Source of the DNA: Streptomyces hainanensis
Lineage (GTDB): Bacteria > Actinomycetota > Actinomycetes > Streptomycetales > Streptomycetaceae
Assembly: GCF_004348415.1 (NCBI RefSeq)
Contig: NZ_SMKI01000012.1
Span: 1-36,576, forward strand
Length of the DNA stretch: 36,576 bases
Direction: 5' to 3'
Program-made: the position numbers and the translations under genes
Part shown: positions 1-6,731 of the stretch, piece after piece
Numbering within the stretch: position 1 is the stretch's first letter
How the letters are laid out: each line of letters opens with the position of its first letter
Notes under the pieces: generated by a model
What the model was told of the DNA's origin: nothing
The model's database searches: none
What the model saw: the letters and a program-made list of their open reading frames with translations, nothing else

Positions 1-18
1 GGGGCCGGGGCCGGGGCC
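1..18. repeat. GGGGCC hexanucleotide, three copies
   Basis: The window opens with three perfect GGGGCC units. The frame through it reads Gly-Ala repeats and continues as an open frame, so it may be the tail of a truncated coding sequence or a linker. Too short to say more. Confidence 0.5.
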
Positions 19-99
19 GCCCTCATGGAGGCGCTGCGGCGAGCCGGATTCACCGACGATTCGACACCGCCGGATACGTCGCGGTATGCGAGCTTTCGG

Positions 100-176
100 G
101 TATGTGCCGCCTCCGTGTCCCGCCGGCGCCGATCCTTGCGCCGACCTCCGGCGTCGTGGGCCCGGCGAACCGACCA
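100..176. repeat. Diverged direct repeat, left copy
   Basis: This 77-base stretch matches 921-998 in the same orientation at about 62 of 78 positions by hand alignment, with one indel. The best blocks are GTATGTGCCGCC, CCCGCCGGC, ATCCTTGCG and CCCGGCG. The two copies flank the lectin gene. No coding function is evident. It could be a duplicated promoter-proximal segment or the scar of an insertion. Confidence 0.6.
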
Positions 177-269
177 GCTGGGTTTCCTCGCGTCCCTTTG
201 TGGTCCGGGCGAGTACAGCCTGCCGTCGCCCTTCGTCCGCCTCAGCCGTGGCGACGGCAGGCTCAGGCG

Positions 270-665
270 TCACGCCTTCGGCGTGTGCCAGCTGAACTCG
301 AGGATGGAGTCGTTGTAGTCGGCGTCGTCGCCGTTCTCGGCGACGACCACCATGATGTGGTATTCGCCGATGTCGTAGGGGCCGCCGCTGTTGAGCTTGC
401 TCGGCTGCATCGCGCCGTCGCCATCGCTGTACTCGAAGGTGGCGGAGTACAGCTGCTTCCCATCAGCGGTGATGCGGTTGTTCCCGATGACGGTGTTGCT
501 GTCTCCCGACCCGCTGTAGGTGTGGTCGACAGAGCCGTCCGCCCTGCCGAGGCGCACCTGCTGGGTGTGCTTCGAATTGGTCTTCACCTTGACGTGGACG
601 TCGGCGCCGGCGGGGAGACTGACCTCGGCCTTGTTGCCGTTGACGAAGACGTATGTGTCGGACAT
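270..665 (-). CDS. LecB/PA-IIL-type calcium-dependent sugar-binding lectin
   Basis: A 131-residue protein matching the small LecB (PA-IIL) family, tetrameric lectins that bind fucose or mannose through two calcium ions. The calcium loop is fully present: E110, D114, D116, N118 and D119 in the run ENGDDADYND match E95, D99, D101, N103 and D104 of PA-IIL, and N30 matches N21. The central VIGNN block also matches the family. The sugar-specificity loop reads Ser31-Lys32-His33, where PA-IIL has Ser-Ser-Gly. The C-terminus is two residues longer and ends in Ala, so the terminal Gly carboxylate that completes the partner's calcium site in PA-IIL is not kept in place. The start was chosen for the GAAGGAGC ribosome site eight bases upstream; longer in-frame starts lack one. 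No signal peptide is seen. It is monocistronic between two diverged repeats. The family call is firm; the ligand is unknown. Confidence 0.85.
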   Translation of the reverse strand: MSDTYVFVNGNKAEVSLPAGADVHVKVKTNSKHTQQVRLGRADGSVDHTYSGSGDSNTVIGNNRITADGKQLYSATFEYSDGDGAMQPSKLNSGGPYDIGEYHIMVVVAENGDDADYNDSILEFSWHTPKA

Positions 666-689
666 CGAACGCTCCTTCGGATGCTGTGC

Positions 690-719
690 TGGATACGGGC
701 AAGCCCGTCGGCGCAACAA
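690..719 (-). promoter_or_regulatory. Candidate lectin promoter with palindromic spacer
   Basis: On the minus strand TTGTTG (714-719) is followed after 18 bases by TATCCA (690-695), about 25 bases before the lectin start. The spacer holds the palindrome ACGGGC-AA-GCCCGT (695-708), a plausible operator placed between the two promoter boxes. Seen by eye only. Confidence 0.35.
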
Positions 720-920
720 GCCCGATGCTGGCGGGCCTGAGCGGAAGCCCAGCCCGCGAACTCGGACACGCCGAAGCGATGCCACCCAGTCGATCCAACG
801 AGCACACGACGTCGGGGGGCACGACCACCCGCCCCGCTACCGAAGGGACAAGGAACACCCCCTGGGCAGACCCGCGGTCGGCGGAAGCGGCCTGCGGGTA
901 TGTGCTGCCCCTGTGCTTGA

Positions 921-998
921 GTATGTGCCGCCCCTGTGCCCCGCCGGCACTCATCCTTGCGGTTGACCTGCGGTTTCGCGGCCCCGGCGGGCCGACCA
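921..998. repeat. Diverged direct repeat, right copy
   Basis: Second copy of the 100-176 repeat, 821 bases away on the other side of the lectin gene. A further partial copy of its first 20 bases lies just upstream at 898-916, giving a short local tandem. The stretch 666-1041 otherwise holds only the lectin promoter and the 3' flank of the kinase gene. Confidence 0.6.
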
Positions 999-1041
999 TA
1001 CCTACGAGGCGCTCATGTGGCGCTCCACGCGCCGTCCTCCG

Positions 1042-2520
1042 CTAACGAAGGCCTGGTGGCACGGCCGGTCCGGCTACCGAGAGGCACCAGCGGCCGGTGG
1101 ACGGATGCGCGGCTGTGATCGCGGCTGCGAGTGCCGGAGCGGCTATCAGCGGCATGACGACGAAGAAGATGACGGAATAGGCGGGCAGGGAGGGCGGTGG
1201 CTCGAACGCCAGGTCTCCGCCGGTAAAGAAGAAGATCGGGATGGAACCCGCCCCCTGTAGAGCCACCACGCCGCCTGCCACCACGATCATCCAGCGCCCA
1301 ACCATCGCGTGCTGGGACAGCAGGAGCGCCCCTATGAGGAATGCGATCATCTCCGTCACGCCCAACGTCAGATACACCGGTACCACTACGGGCGGCCCCG
1401 CGGAGAAGCGTTGGAACTCGGTTATCAGATAGGCCAGGTACAGGAGCCCCGGCAGAGACAGTAGTGCCAGCGTGATCGCCGAGGTTGCGGCGCGGCTGCC
1501 GTGCCTGGTCGCCGGTGGATAGCTCGGCCTTCTGGTTCCGGTCGGGTACTGGGTGAGTGGTGTAGGCGTGGGAGCTGACATCACATGCGGCGGCACGAAC
1601 GGGGGGACTCGCGGGGGTGTGGGGACGGCAGAGACGGTCGTGTACGGAGCGGTGAACCATCCTGCTGACGGGAGCGGACTGGCCAACCCCATCGTTTCGC
1701 CCAGCCTCCGGCACGTTTCCACGATGTCGGAGGGCGTCGGTCGGGCCGCTGGGTCCTTGGCCAGGCAAGGACCTATCAGTTCCCGCAGCCCGGGCGGGCA
1801 GGCGGAGATGTCTGGTTGCCCGTTGACGATGCGGTAGAGCAGCGAGGACGCCGCCCCCTCTCCGAACGGGTGAGTCCCGGTCGCGGCGAAGTAGGCCGTG
1901 AGGCCCAGCGCGAAGATGTCCAGCGCTGGGGTCGCCGGGGCGCCGCCCTCGATCTGTTCCGGTGCCATGAACGCCGGCGTGCCCACGCGCACATCCGTAC
2001 CCGTCAACGACGTGGCGTCGGCCGCCCGCGCGATACCGAAGTCGATGACGGCCGGCCCGTCTTCGGCGAGCAGCACGTTGCCGGGCTTGAGGTCTCGGTG
2101 GACCACGCCGGCGTCGTGGATGGCCGTCAACGCGTGCGCGATGCCGGCGGTCAGCAGTAGTACCGTCTGGGGCGGAAGCGGGCCACTTGTGGCCACTGCT
2201 GACGCCAATGACGGACCAGGCACATAGCTGGTGGCCACCCAGGGGACGGCTCCCGCGGTGTCGCTGTCCAGGACCGGCACGAGATAGCGGCCGCGCACAC
2301 GTAGCGCCGCGTTGACCTCCTGCTCGAACCGCCGTCGAAACAAGGGATCCTCAGCCAACTGTGCGTGCACCACCTTCACCGCTACTGGCTGCCCGCCCCG
2401 CGTCTCAGAGAGATAGACCGTGCCCATTCCTCCAGCCCCGAGCCGCCCACGCAGCGGGTACCCCGAAACCTCCCGAGGATCTTGTGGCTGGAGCGGCCTG
2501 ACCTGATGCCTTAACCCCAT
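1042..2520 (-). CDS. Membrane-anchored Ser/Thr protein kinase with four C-terminal TM helices
   Basis: A Hanks-type (PknB-like) kinase of 492 residues. Counting from the GTG one codon upstream, the glycine loop GAGGMG is at 29-34, the ATP-binding lysine is K50, HRDLKPGN has its catalytic Asp at 144, DFG is at 161-163 and APE is near 187. All key residues are present, so it should be active. A Pro-rich linker (about 285-340) leads to four hydrophobic helices near 346-368, 381-403, 409-433 and 449-471 instead of the usual single helix plus extracellular sensor. The helices make the C-terminus a membrane domain of unknown sensing role. The purine run GGGGGAG sits eight bases before ATG 2520; the GTG at 2523 is also possible. 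Codon 3 is TTA (Leu), so translation probably depends on the bldA tRNA. It stands alone, with no obvious substrate gene next to it. Confidence 0.9.
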   Translation of the reverse strand: MGLRHQVRPLQPQDPREVSGYPLRGRLGAGGMGTVYLSETRGGQPVAVKVVHAQLAEDPLFRRRFEQEVNAALRVRGRYLVPVLDSDTAGAVPWVATSYVPGPSLASAVATSGPLPPQTVLLLTAGIAHALTAIHDAGVVHRDLKPGNVLLAEDGPAVIDFGIARAADATSLTGTDVRVGTPAFMAPEQIEGGAPATPALDIFALGLTAYFAATGTHPFGEGAASSLLYRIVNGQPDISACPPGLRELIGPCLAKDPAARPTPSDIVETCRRLGETMGLASPLPSAGWFTAPYTTVSAVPTPPRVPPFVPPHVMSAPTPTPLTQYPTGTRRPSYPPATRHGSRAATSAITLALLSLPGLLYLAYLITEFQRFSAGPPVVVPVYLTLGVTEMIAFLIGALLLSQHAMVGRWMIVVAGGVVALQGAGSIPIFFFTGGDLAFEPPPSLPAYSVIFFVVMPLIAAPALAAAITAAHPSTGRWCLSVAGPAVPPGLR

Positions 2521-2523
2521 CAC

Positions 2524-2961
2524 CCTTGCTCCCCCTCACATCCAGGCACGCTGTAGCCCGACATCGTATGAGCACCAGATCAGAAGCGAACAGGACGCCG
2601 CACATCCAGCACGCCCGAAACCACCGCTGTCCTCAACAAGACGCTGGGCCAGGCCGGATCCTTCGCCGTCCACATCGCGTCGCTGACTCCAGCCACCGGC
2701 CCATGCGTTGGAGTACCCACCAGCATCCGCCACCCAGGCGGACGCCCACACGTCCAGTGCCACCTTCGCCCCCTCGCCTGCCCACGGCCAACACCGTCAC
2801 CCGAGAGCATGGTCGAGCCCCGGCGTGGACCCCAGCGCAGGTCAGGGGCGGGATGCCGGTGGGGCGGGCACAGGAGCGGCGCAGCCCCTTAGCCAGCAAT
2901 CGGGCGCACCGGAGGCCGCACCCACAGCGGGTGCCGGCTCCGGCCGTGAGCGGACCCGCTA
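2524..2961. other. Gap of about 440 bases without a convincing gene
   Basis: Open frames exist on both strands but none has a family match, a good ribosome site or consistent coding bias. The right edge abuts the decayed tpg relic, so this may be degraded accessory DNA. Confidence 0.5.
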
Positions 2962-3387
2962 TCAGCTGAGGTCGAGGTAGTCGATGTTGGTGATCTCGAC
3001 ATCAAGGCCCTGCCCGAGGGTGCCGCGCAGCTCGGTCTCGTCGGCGCCGGCCTGGTGGGCGGCGAGCAGCGCGGCGGCCGCGCCGAGATCCACGGTTTCG
3101 GTGATCCTGCGCAGCCTCGGGTAGTCGGTGGAGCCGGGGGCGGCGGTGAACCCGAACCTCGCCCTCGTCTCCACGGCGATGCCGGCCTGGGTGGCGCGGC
3201 GGATCGCGCGCTGTCGGAGCCGCGGCTGCTAGCTGCGGCGCGCCTCGCGCTTTAGCGCGGCCGCCAACTGCCGGCCCGGGCGGCCGATCCGGCTCGGCCG
3301 GTAGCGCTGCACGGTGCGGGGGCTGAGCCCGGGCCGGGCGGCGACGGCCCGCGTCGAGCCGTGTTCGGCGCGCAGGATCACGCGCAT
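2962..3387 (-). pseudogene. tpg: Decayed telomere terminal protein gene (Tpg relic)
   Basis: Reading the minus strand from about 3387 gives a helix-turn-helix segment containing RAVAARPGLSPRTVQRY, then an in-frame TAG at 3229-3231, then a continuation with QPRLRQRAIRRA and VETRARFGFTAAPGSTD, ending in a C-terminus with ITNIDYLDLS. This order and wording match Tpg, the protein covalently bound to the 5' ends of linear Streptomyces chromosomes and plasmids and used to prime end patching. The TAG falls where Tpg normally has the Trp of its WQPR-type motif, so one base change probably made the stop. The N-terminal region is missing, and the segment after TDYPRLRRIT is shorter than in intact Tpg, giving about 140 codons against about 180. 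No tap partner gene is nearby. A non-functional relic, as far as the sequence shows. Confidence 0.75.
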
Positions 3388-3664
3388 TCGGGCCACCGGA
3401 GTAGCCGCGGTGGCCTCGTCTGGAGGAGGACCTGGACGTATGAGTCGCCGCTACCGCCTCCAGTGCTCGGACGAGGCGCCGAAGCGGCGTCGGCGGTTCG
3501 ACGCGGAGAGCGAGCAGGTCGCCGCCGACCCGTATGCCTACGGCTCCGCGGTGGGCGGGAACCGGTGCCAGGCGTCGTTAGCCGGTACCCACGGCGTGCT
3601 GACCGTGACCGTGGTCCGTATCGCCCACCGATCGTTTGTCAGTCCTACCTGGGATGCTCCAAGC
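3388..3664. other. Short gap between tpg relic and VOC gene
   Basis: An open frame from ATG 3440 runs in frame into the VOC gene, but its about 75 extra residues are Arg-rich, match nothing known to me and lie before the VOC fold. It is probably not translated. No clear promoter was found. Confidence 0.35.
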
Positions 3665-4120
3665 ATGGAAATGACAGTACAGCTGACGATCGACTGCTCC
3701 GATCCGCAGAGAATGGTGACTTTCTGGGCCGAGGCCCTGGGGTACGTGGTTGAGCCTCCGCCGGGCGGGCACGCCACGTGGCGTGCTTACTGGGCGGCGG
3801 TGGGGGTGCCCGAGGAAGAGTTGCCGGCTGGTCCGGGGGATGTTGCGGAGTCGATCGTTGATCCCGCGGGACGTGGACCGAGGGTGTGGTTCCAGCAGGT
3901 TCCGGAGCCGAAGGTCGCCAAGAACCGGTGGCACTTCGACCTGAAGGTCGGTGGGGGCCGTGACGTCCCACTGGACGTCCGCACACAGCGGGTCAAGGCT
4001 ACGGTGGAACGGCTGGTCAAAGCTGGTGCCACCGTGCTGCGGTTCAAGGATGAGCCGGACATGGGGATGTACGCCGCGGCCATGCAGGATCCCGAGGGCA
4101 ACGAATTCGACGTCGTCTGA
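3665..4120 (+). CDS. VOC-superfamily (glyoxalase-like) protein
   Basis: A protein of 151 residues with one glyoxalase/bleomycin-resistance (VOC) fold, of the type common in actinobacteria as single-copy hypothetical proteins. It begins with a beta strand TVQLTIDCSDP, then FWAEALGYVVEPPP, and the second half carries WHFDLKV and the closing DPEGNEFDVV; the His and the Glu of those motifs sit where VOC proteins bind metal. The substrate cannot be told. ATG 3665 was chosen because the fold begins immediately after it; ATG 3671 is an alternative. No strong ribosome site precedes either start. It stands alone between two relics, with the IS5-type relic beginning 22 bases after its stop on the other strand. 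Confidence 0.7.
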   Translation: MEMTVQLTIDCSDPQRMVTFWAEALGYVVEPPPGGHATWRAYWAAVGVPEEELPAGPGDVAESIVDPAGRGPRVWFQQVPEPKVAKNRWHFDLKVGGGRDVPLDVRTQRVKATVERLVKAGATVLRFKDEPDMGMYAAAMQDPEGNEFDVV

Positions 4121-4141
4121 GGGCCGTTGCGACGGTGCTGC

Positions 4142-4483
4142 TCACAGCCACTCGTTCACGGCTGCGACCAGCACCGTCGCCTCGTAGCGGACGGAGAGCT
4201 TGTCGTATCTCATGGCCACCGCCCTGTGCCTTTAAAGTCGGTTGATTCCGCACTCGACAGCGTGGCGCTCGCGGTGGTCGGCCGGGGCGGTAGCCGCGCT
4301 TCTGGTGGTTGCGCGCATGGTCGGCCTTGTTGGGATGGTGCGGGGGATCCCGCGGCGGCGCAGGTAGGCGCGGTTCTTGCGGGAGGCATACGCCATGTCA
4401 GCACGTGGTCTGCGGGGGGGCGGGCGGATCTGGACGCGCCGGCCAAGCAGCGGCACACCCCTCAGCGGATCTTCGACCGTCAT
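4142..4483 (-). pseudogene. IS5-type transposase C-terminal relic
   Basis: The minus strand encodes the last about 110 residues of an IS5-family DDE transposase: ADMAYASRKNRAYLRRRGI, then RERHAVECGINRL, an in-frame TAA at 4232-4234, then RHRAVAMRYDKLSVRYEAT and a normal end VNEWL. The TAA stands where relatives have Lys in NRLKRHRAVA, so it is probably an AAA-to-TAA change. The catalytic Glu of ERHAVE is present but the N-terminal two thirds are gone, cut off at the 3' end of the NUDIX gene. Inverted repeats and target duplications were not found. A dead fragment marking past IS activity. Confidence 0.75.
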
Positions 4484-4956
4484 GCACGGCCCCGATCAGG
4501 CCACGGACCGTCTGGCACCAGGGTGCCGAGCACGGCCAGCAACTGTGGCGGCTCAACCGGGTCTGACAGCGAGCTCAGATCAGACCATTCGAGCCAGACG
4601 TGCGTGTCCAGATTGACCTGCTCATCGGGAAGCAGGCCGGTCCGCACGAGCGATGGTTGCTCGTCGGCGAACCGCGCAACGAAGAAGTACTCCGTCCCGA
4701 CGTACCGCTTGCCGTTCCACTGAAAATCACGGTCGACCGGCACAGACCGATCAAGCACGGCAGCCTGGTCGAGTCCGGTTTCCTCGGCCAGCTCTCGTCG
4801 TGCCGTGACCAGCGGCGTCTCGCCCGGCTCAATACCGCCACCGGGTGGCTCCCAGAGCCACGTCCCGTCGAACGGATCACGCCAGCGCAGAAGAAGCAGG
4901 CGATGGGCAGCGTCCAGACAGATGACCCGGGCGGCGGGCCGGTGCGTTGTTTCCAC
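4480..4956 (-). CDS. NUDIX hydrolase
   Basis: A 158-residue NUDIX protein that would cleave a nucleoside diphosphate linked to another group, using divalent metal. The NUDIX box is perfect: G40, E46, R54, E55, E58, E59 and G61, with the surrounding text GGGIEPGETP and RRELAEETGLD. The rest fits the single-domain actinobacterial family, and the substrate is unknown. It starts at a GTG with AGGAT just upstream. Its stop overlaps the 5' edge of the IS5-type relic, so the last few residues (after about LGTLVPDGP) may be altered by the insertion. No operon partner. Confidence 0.85.
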   Translation of the reverse strand: METTHRPAARVICLDAAHRLLLLRWRDPFDGTWLWEPPGGGIEPGETPLVTARRELAEETGLDQAAVLDRSVPVDRDFQWNGKRYVGTEYFFVARFADEQPSLVRTGLLPDEQVNLDTHVWLEWSDLSSLSDPVEPPQLLAVLGTLVPDGPWPDRGRA

Positions 4957-5259
4957 GATCCTGACGCTATGCGGTGCTCGAAATGTCGATCAATACCCGG
5001 ACTGCGTTGATCGCACCTGGTCAGCCATGCCGGCTGTCACCATGCCCAGCAGACCGTAAAGCAGGGACAGGTCGCAGATATCGCAGGACGGTCCGTGTGG
5101 GTCGATCGGGCCTGAAGCCCTGCCTCCATTACCTCGCACGTAATCGACGCCCCCCGCTTCGCTCGACACCCTTGCGGTACCGGAACTCGGGCAACGCGAC
5201 TCCGTCCGAGTTCGGGTTCCTCACCCAGCCCGCATGACTTTGATGGAGGCCGATCCGCC
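4957..5259. other. Intergenic region between NUDIX and membrane protein genes
   Basis: About 300 bases between two divergent genes, expected to hold both promoters. No convincing -10/-35 pair, repeat or small gene could be picked out. GATGGAGGCC (5240-5249) is the ribosome site of the next gene. Confidence 0.4.
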
Positions 5260-5670
5260 ATGTCCGCAACTCTGCTCGCCAGCATCTCCCGCACCACTGA
5301 GCCACAGACGATGCTGCGCCGGTTCCTCGCTCTCGACGCCCTCACCACCGGCGTCAACGGACTGGCGTACGTCGCGGCGTCCGGACCGCTGGGTCGGCTG
5401 CTCGGGATCGAGAAGACCGTCCTGGTCGGGCTGGGTGTCTTTCTCGCTCTGTTCGCTGCCGGAGTCGGTTATCTCGCCACCCGCCGGCAGCCGCCGCAAC
5501 AGCCCGTGAAGGCCGTCGTCGACGCGAATCTCCTCTGGGCCGTTCTCAGCATCGCCGCACTCACGCTCTGGTTCGAACCGACCATGGCCGGGGCCGTCTG
5601 GATCCCCGTGCAGGCGTTGACCGTCGCCGGCTTCGCCGTCCTGCAGTGGTCCGCGCTGCGCCGGACCTGA
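5260..5670 (+). CDS. Small four-helix integral membrane protein
   Basis: A 136-residue protein with four predicted membrane helices, near residues 29-50, 54-72, 88-106 and 112-130, separated by short loops. It has an N-terminal amphipathic segment with TMLRRFLALDALTTGVNGL. Similar small membrane proteins of unknown function are common in Streptomyces; no catalytic motif is visible. The start has a good GGAGG 11 bases upstream. It stands alone; the convergent pentapeptide gene ends about 50 bases after it. Function unknown. Confidence 0.75.
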   Translation: MSATLLASISRTTEPQTMLRRFLALDALTTGVNGLAYVAASGPLGRLLGIEKTVLVGLGVFLALFAAGVGYLATRRQPPQQPVKAVVDANLLWAVLSIAALTLWFEPTMAGAVWIPVQALTVAGFAVLQWSALRRT

Positions 5671-5722
5671 GATAGACCCTGTCATCGACAGCGGGGAGTC
5701 GCCCACCTCCGTCTGCCTGGAG

Positions 5723-6316
5723 TCATGTGTCGAGGAAGGGTCTGCGGGGTGGCGGAACAACTGGGTAGCGTGCCCCTGCCGGGAGGAAGGGGTACGGCGC
5801 GAAGGTGACGTCGTCGAAGTAGGCGGGCCCCGTGAAGGTGGCCTTCCTGAACTCAGCACGGTTCGTGAAGGTCGCGTCGTCGAACCGGGCGGCGCGGGCG
5901 AACGTCGCCTTCGCGAAGTCGGCGTCGGCGGTGAAGGTCGCCTCCCTGAATCCGGCGTGGCCCGTGAAAGTCGCATCGTCGAACGCGGCTCGGCCGGTGA
6001 AGGTCGCGCCGTCGAACCCCGCGTGGCCGAAACGGGCTCTGCTGGTGTCGGGATCCTTGAGGGCTTCGAGGAGTTCGCGCAGCAGTTCTGGCGTGAAGGA
6101 TGTCCCGCGGTGGTCGACGTCCGCCCACGGAGCAAGGCTTGTCAGGTAGGCGGCGCGGTCGATGTGGTCCAGATGAGCCAGGCAGTCCGCGTGACCGTCG
6201 ACAACGACGCCGGGGCATCCTCCTGAATCGAGCGAGTCGGACGGGCGTCCGCAGAAGGGCCGTTCCGGCCACCGCGTTTCTGCGGGCCCGTCCAAATCCG
6301 GTCTTGGAGGCGTCAT
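5723..6316 (-). CDS. Pentapeptide-repeat protein
   Basis: A 197-residue protein. The N-terminal part carries a Cys/His-containing segment (PFCGRPSDS, GHADCLAHLDHID) and a helical block with YLTSLAPWADVDHRGT. Residues from about 110 form a run of repeats of the type (A/R)xFDxATFTG: ATFTGRAAFDD, ATFTGHAGFRE, ATFTADADFAK and so on, at least seven units. Such repeats fold as a right-handed beta helix. The arrangement of leader block, WxDxDHRGT and repeat run is common among Streptomyces proteins of unknown role. ATG 6314-6316 was chosen because the conserved part begins right after it. No good ribosome site precedes it, so the start is uncertain and a longer form reaching 6607 is possible. Confidence 0.75.
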   Translation of the reverse strand: MTPPRPDLDGPAETRWPERPFCGRPSDSLDSGGCPGVVVDGHADCLAHLDHIDRAAYLTSLAPWADVDHRGTSFTPELLRELLEALKDPDTSRARFGHAGFDGATFTGRAAFDDATFTGHAGFREATFTADADFAKATFARAARFDDATFTNRAEFRKATFTGPAYFDDVTFAPYPFLPAGARYPVVPPPRRPFLDT

Positions 6317-6422
6317 CACCGGAGGACGAAACAGCTTCGGACAGCGGTTCCCATCGTCATCCGTCGAAAGTGGCGTGGGTGCTCTGGGTGTGTCGCCGCC
6401 TGCGCGGTTCCGGCTGACGTAA

Positions 6423-6503
6423 TCACACTTGCCAGTGCCGGCGCCCCGCCAGGCGCGGCAAGTGTACGTTGCGGACGCGGCCACGCTGCTTGTCACGTTC
6501 CAT
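6423..6503 (-). CDS. Possible 26-residue basic peptide
   Basis: An ATG preceded by a textbook ribosome site (TGGAGGACTCGC, seven bases) opens a 26-codon frame reading MERDKQRGRVRNVHLPRLAG and on to WQV. It is rich in Arg and Lys and has no Cys. It lies upstream of the pentapeptide gene on the same strand, so it could be a leader peptide. The rest of 6317-6731 shows nothing else. Only the ribosome site supports it. Confidence 0.3.
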   Translation of the reverse strand: MERDKQRGRVRNVHLPRLAGRRHWQV

Positions 6504-6731
6504 GCGAGTCCTCCAGGTTGTTTTCCCCGGTCGGGGAACCCGTCGAGAGATGTGAGGGGCAGTGCGACGGCACGCCCCCTCCGTGTGCCGCCGCACCCGC
6601 CACGCACGAGACCGAGCCTTCTGGGGTTTCCCCCTCGGTCGGTGCCTTTCGATGGTGGCTGGACCGCTGAGCGGGGATCGACGTGATTTGGTCTGGTCCG
6701 AATAACGGCATCCTGGACATGCTTCTGGGCT

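Noticed and set aside
25-318. 97-codon plus-strand frame at the left edge
   Set aside because: Its first 20 codons look coding-like, but the rest is Arg/Ser-rich and runs into the 3' end of the lectin gene. At most a truncated tail.
2526-2969. 147-codon plus-strand frame between kinase and tpg relic
   Set aside because: Arg/Pro/His-rich, no ribosome site, no family, and it runs into the relic on the other strand.
2962-3174. Independent 70-codon gene
   Set aside because: The same frame continues upstream through one TAG into a clear helix-turn-helix, so it is part of the tpg relic.
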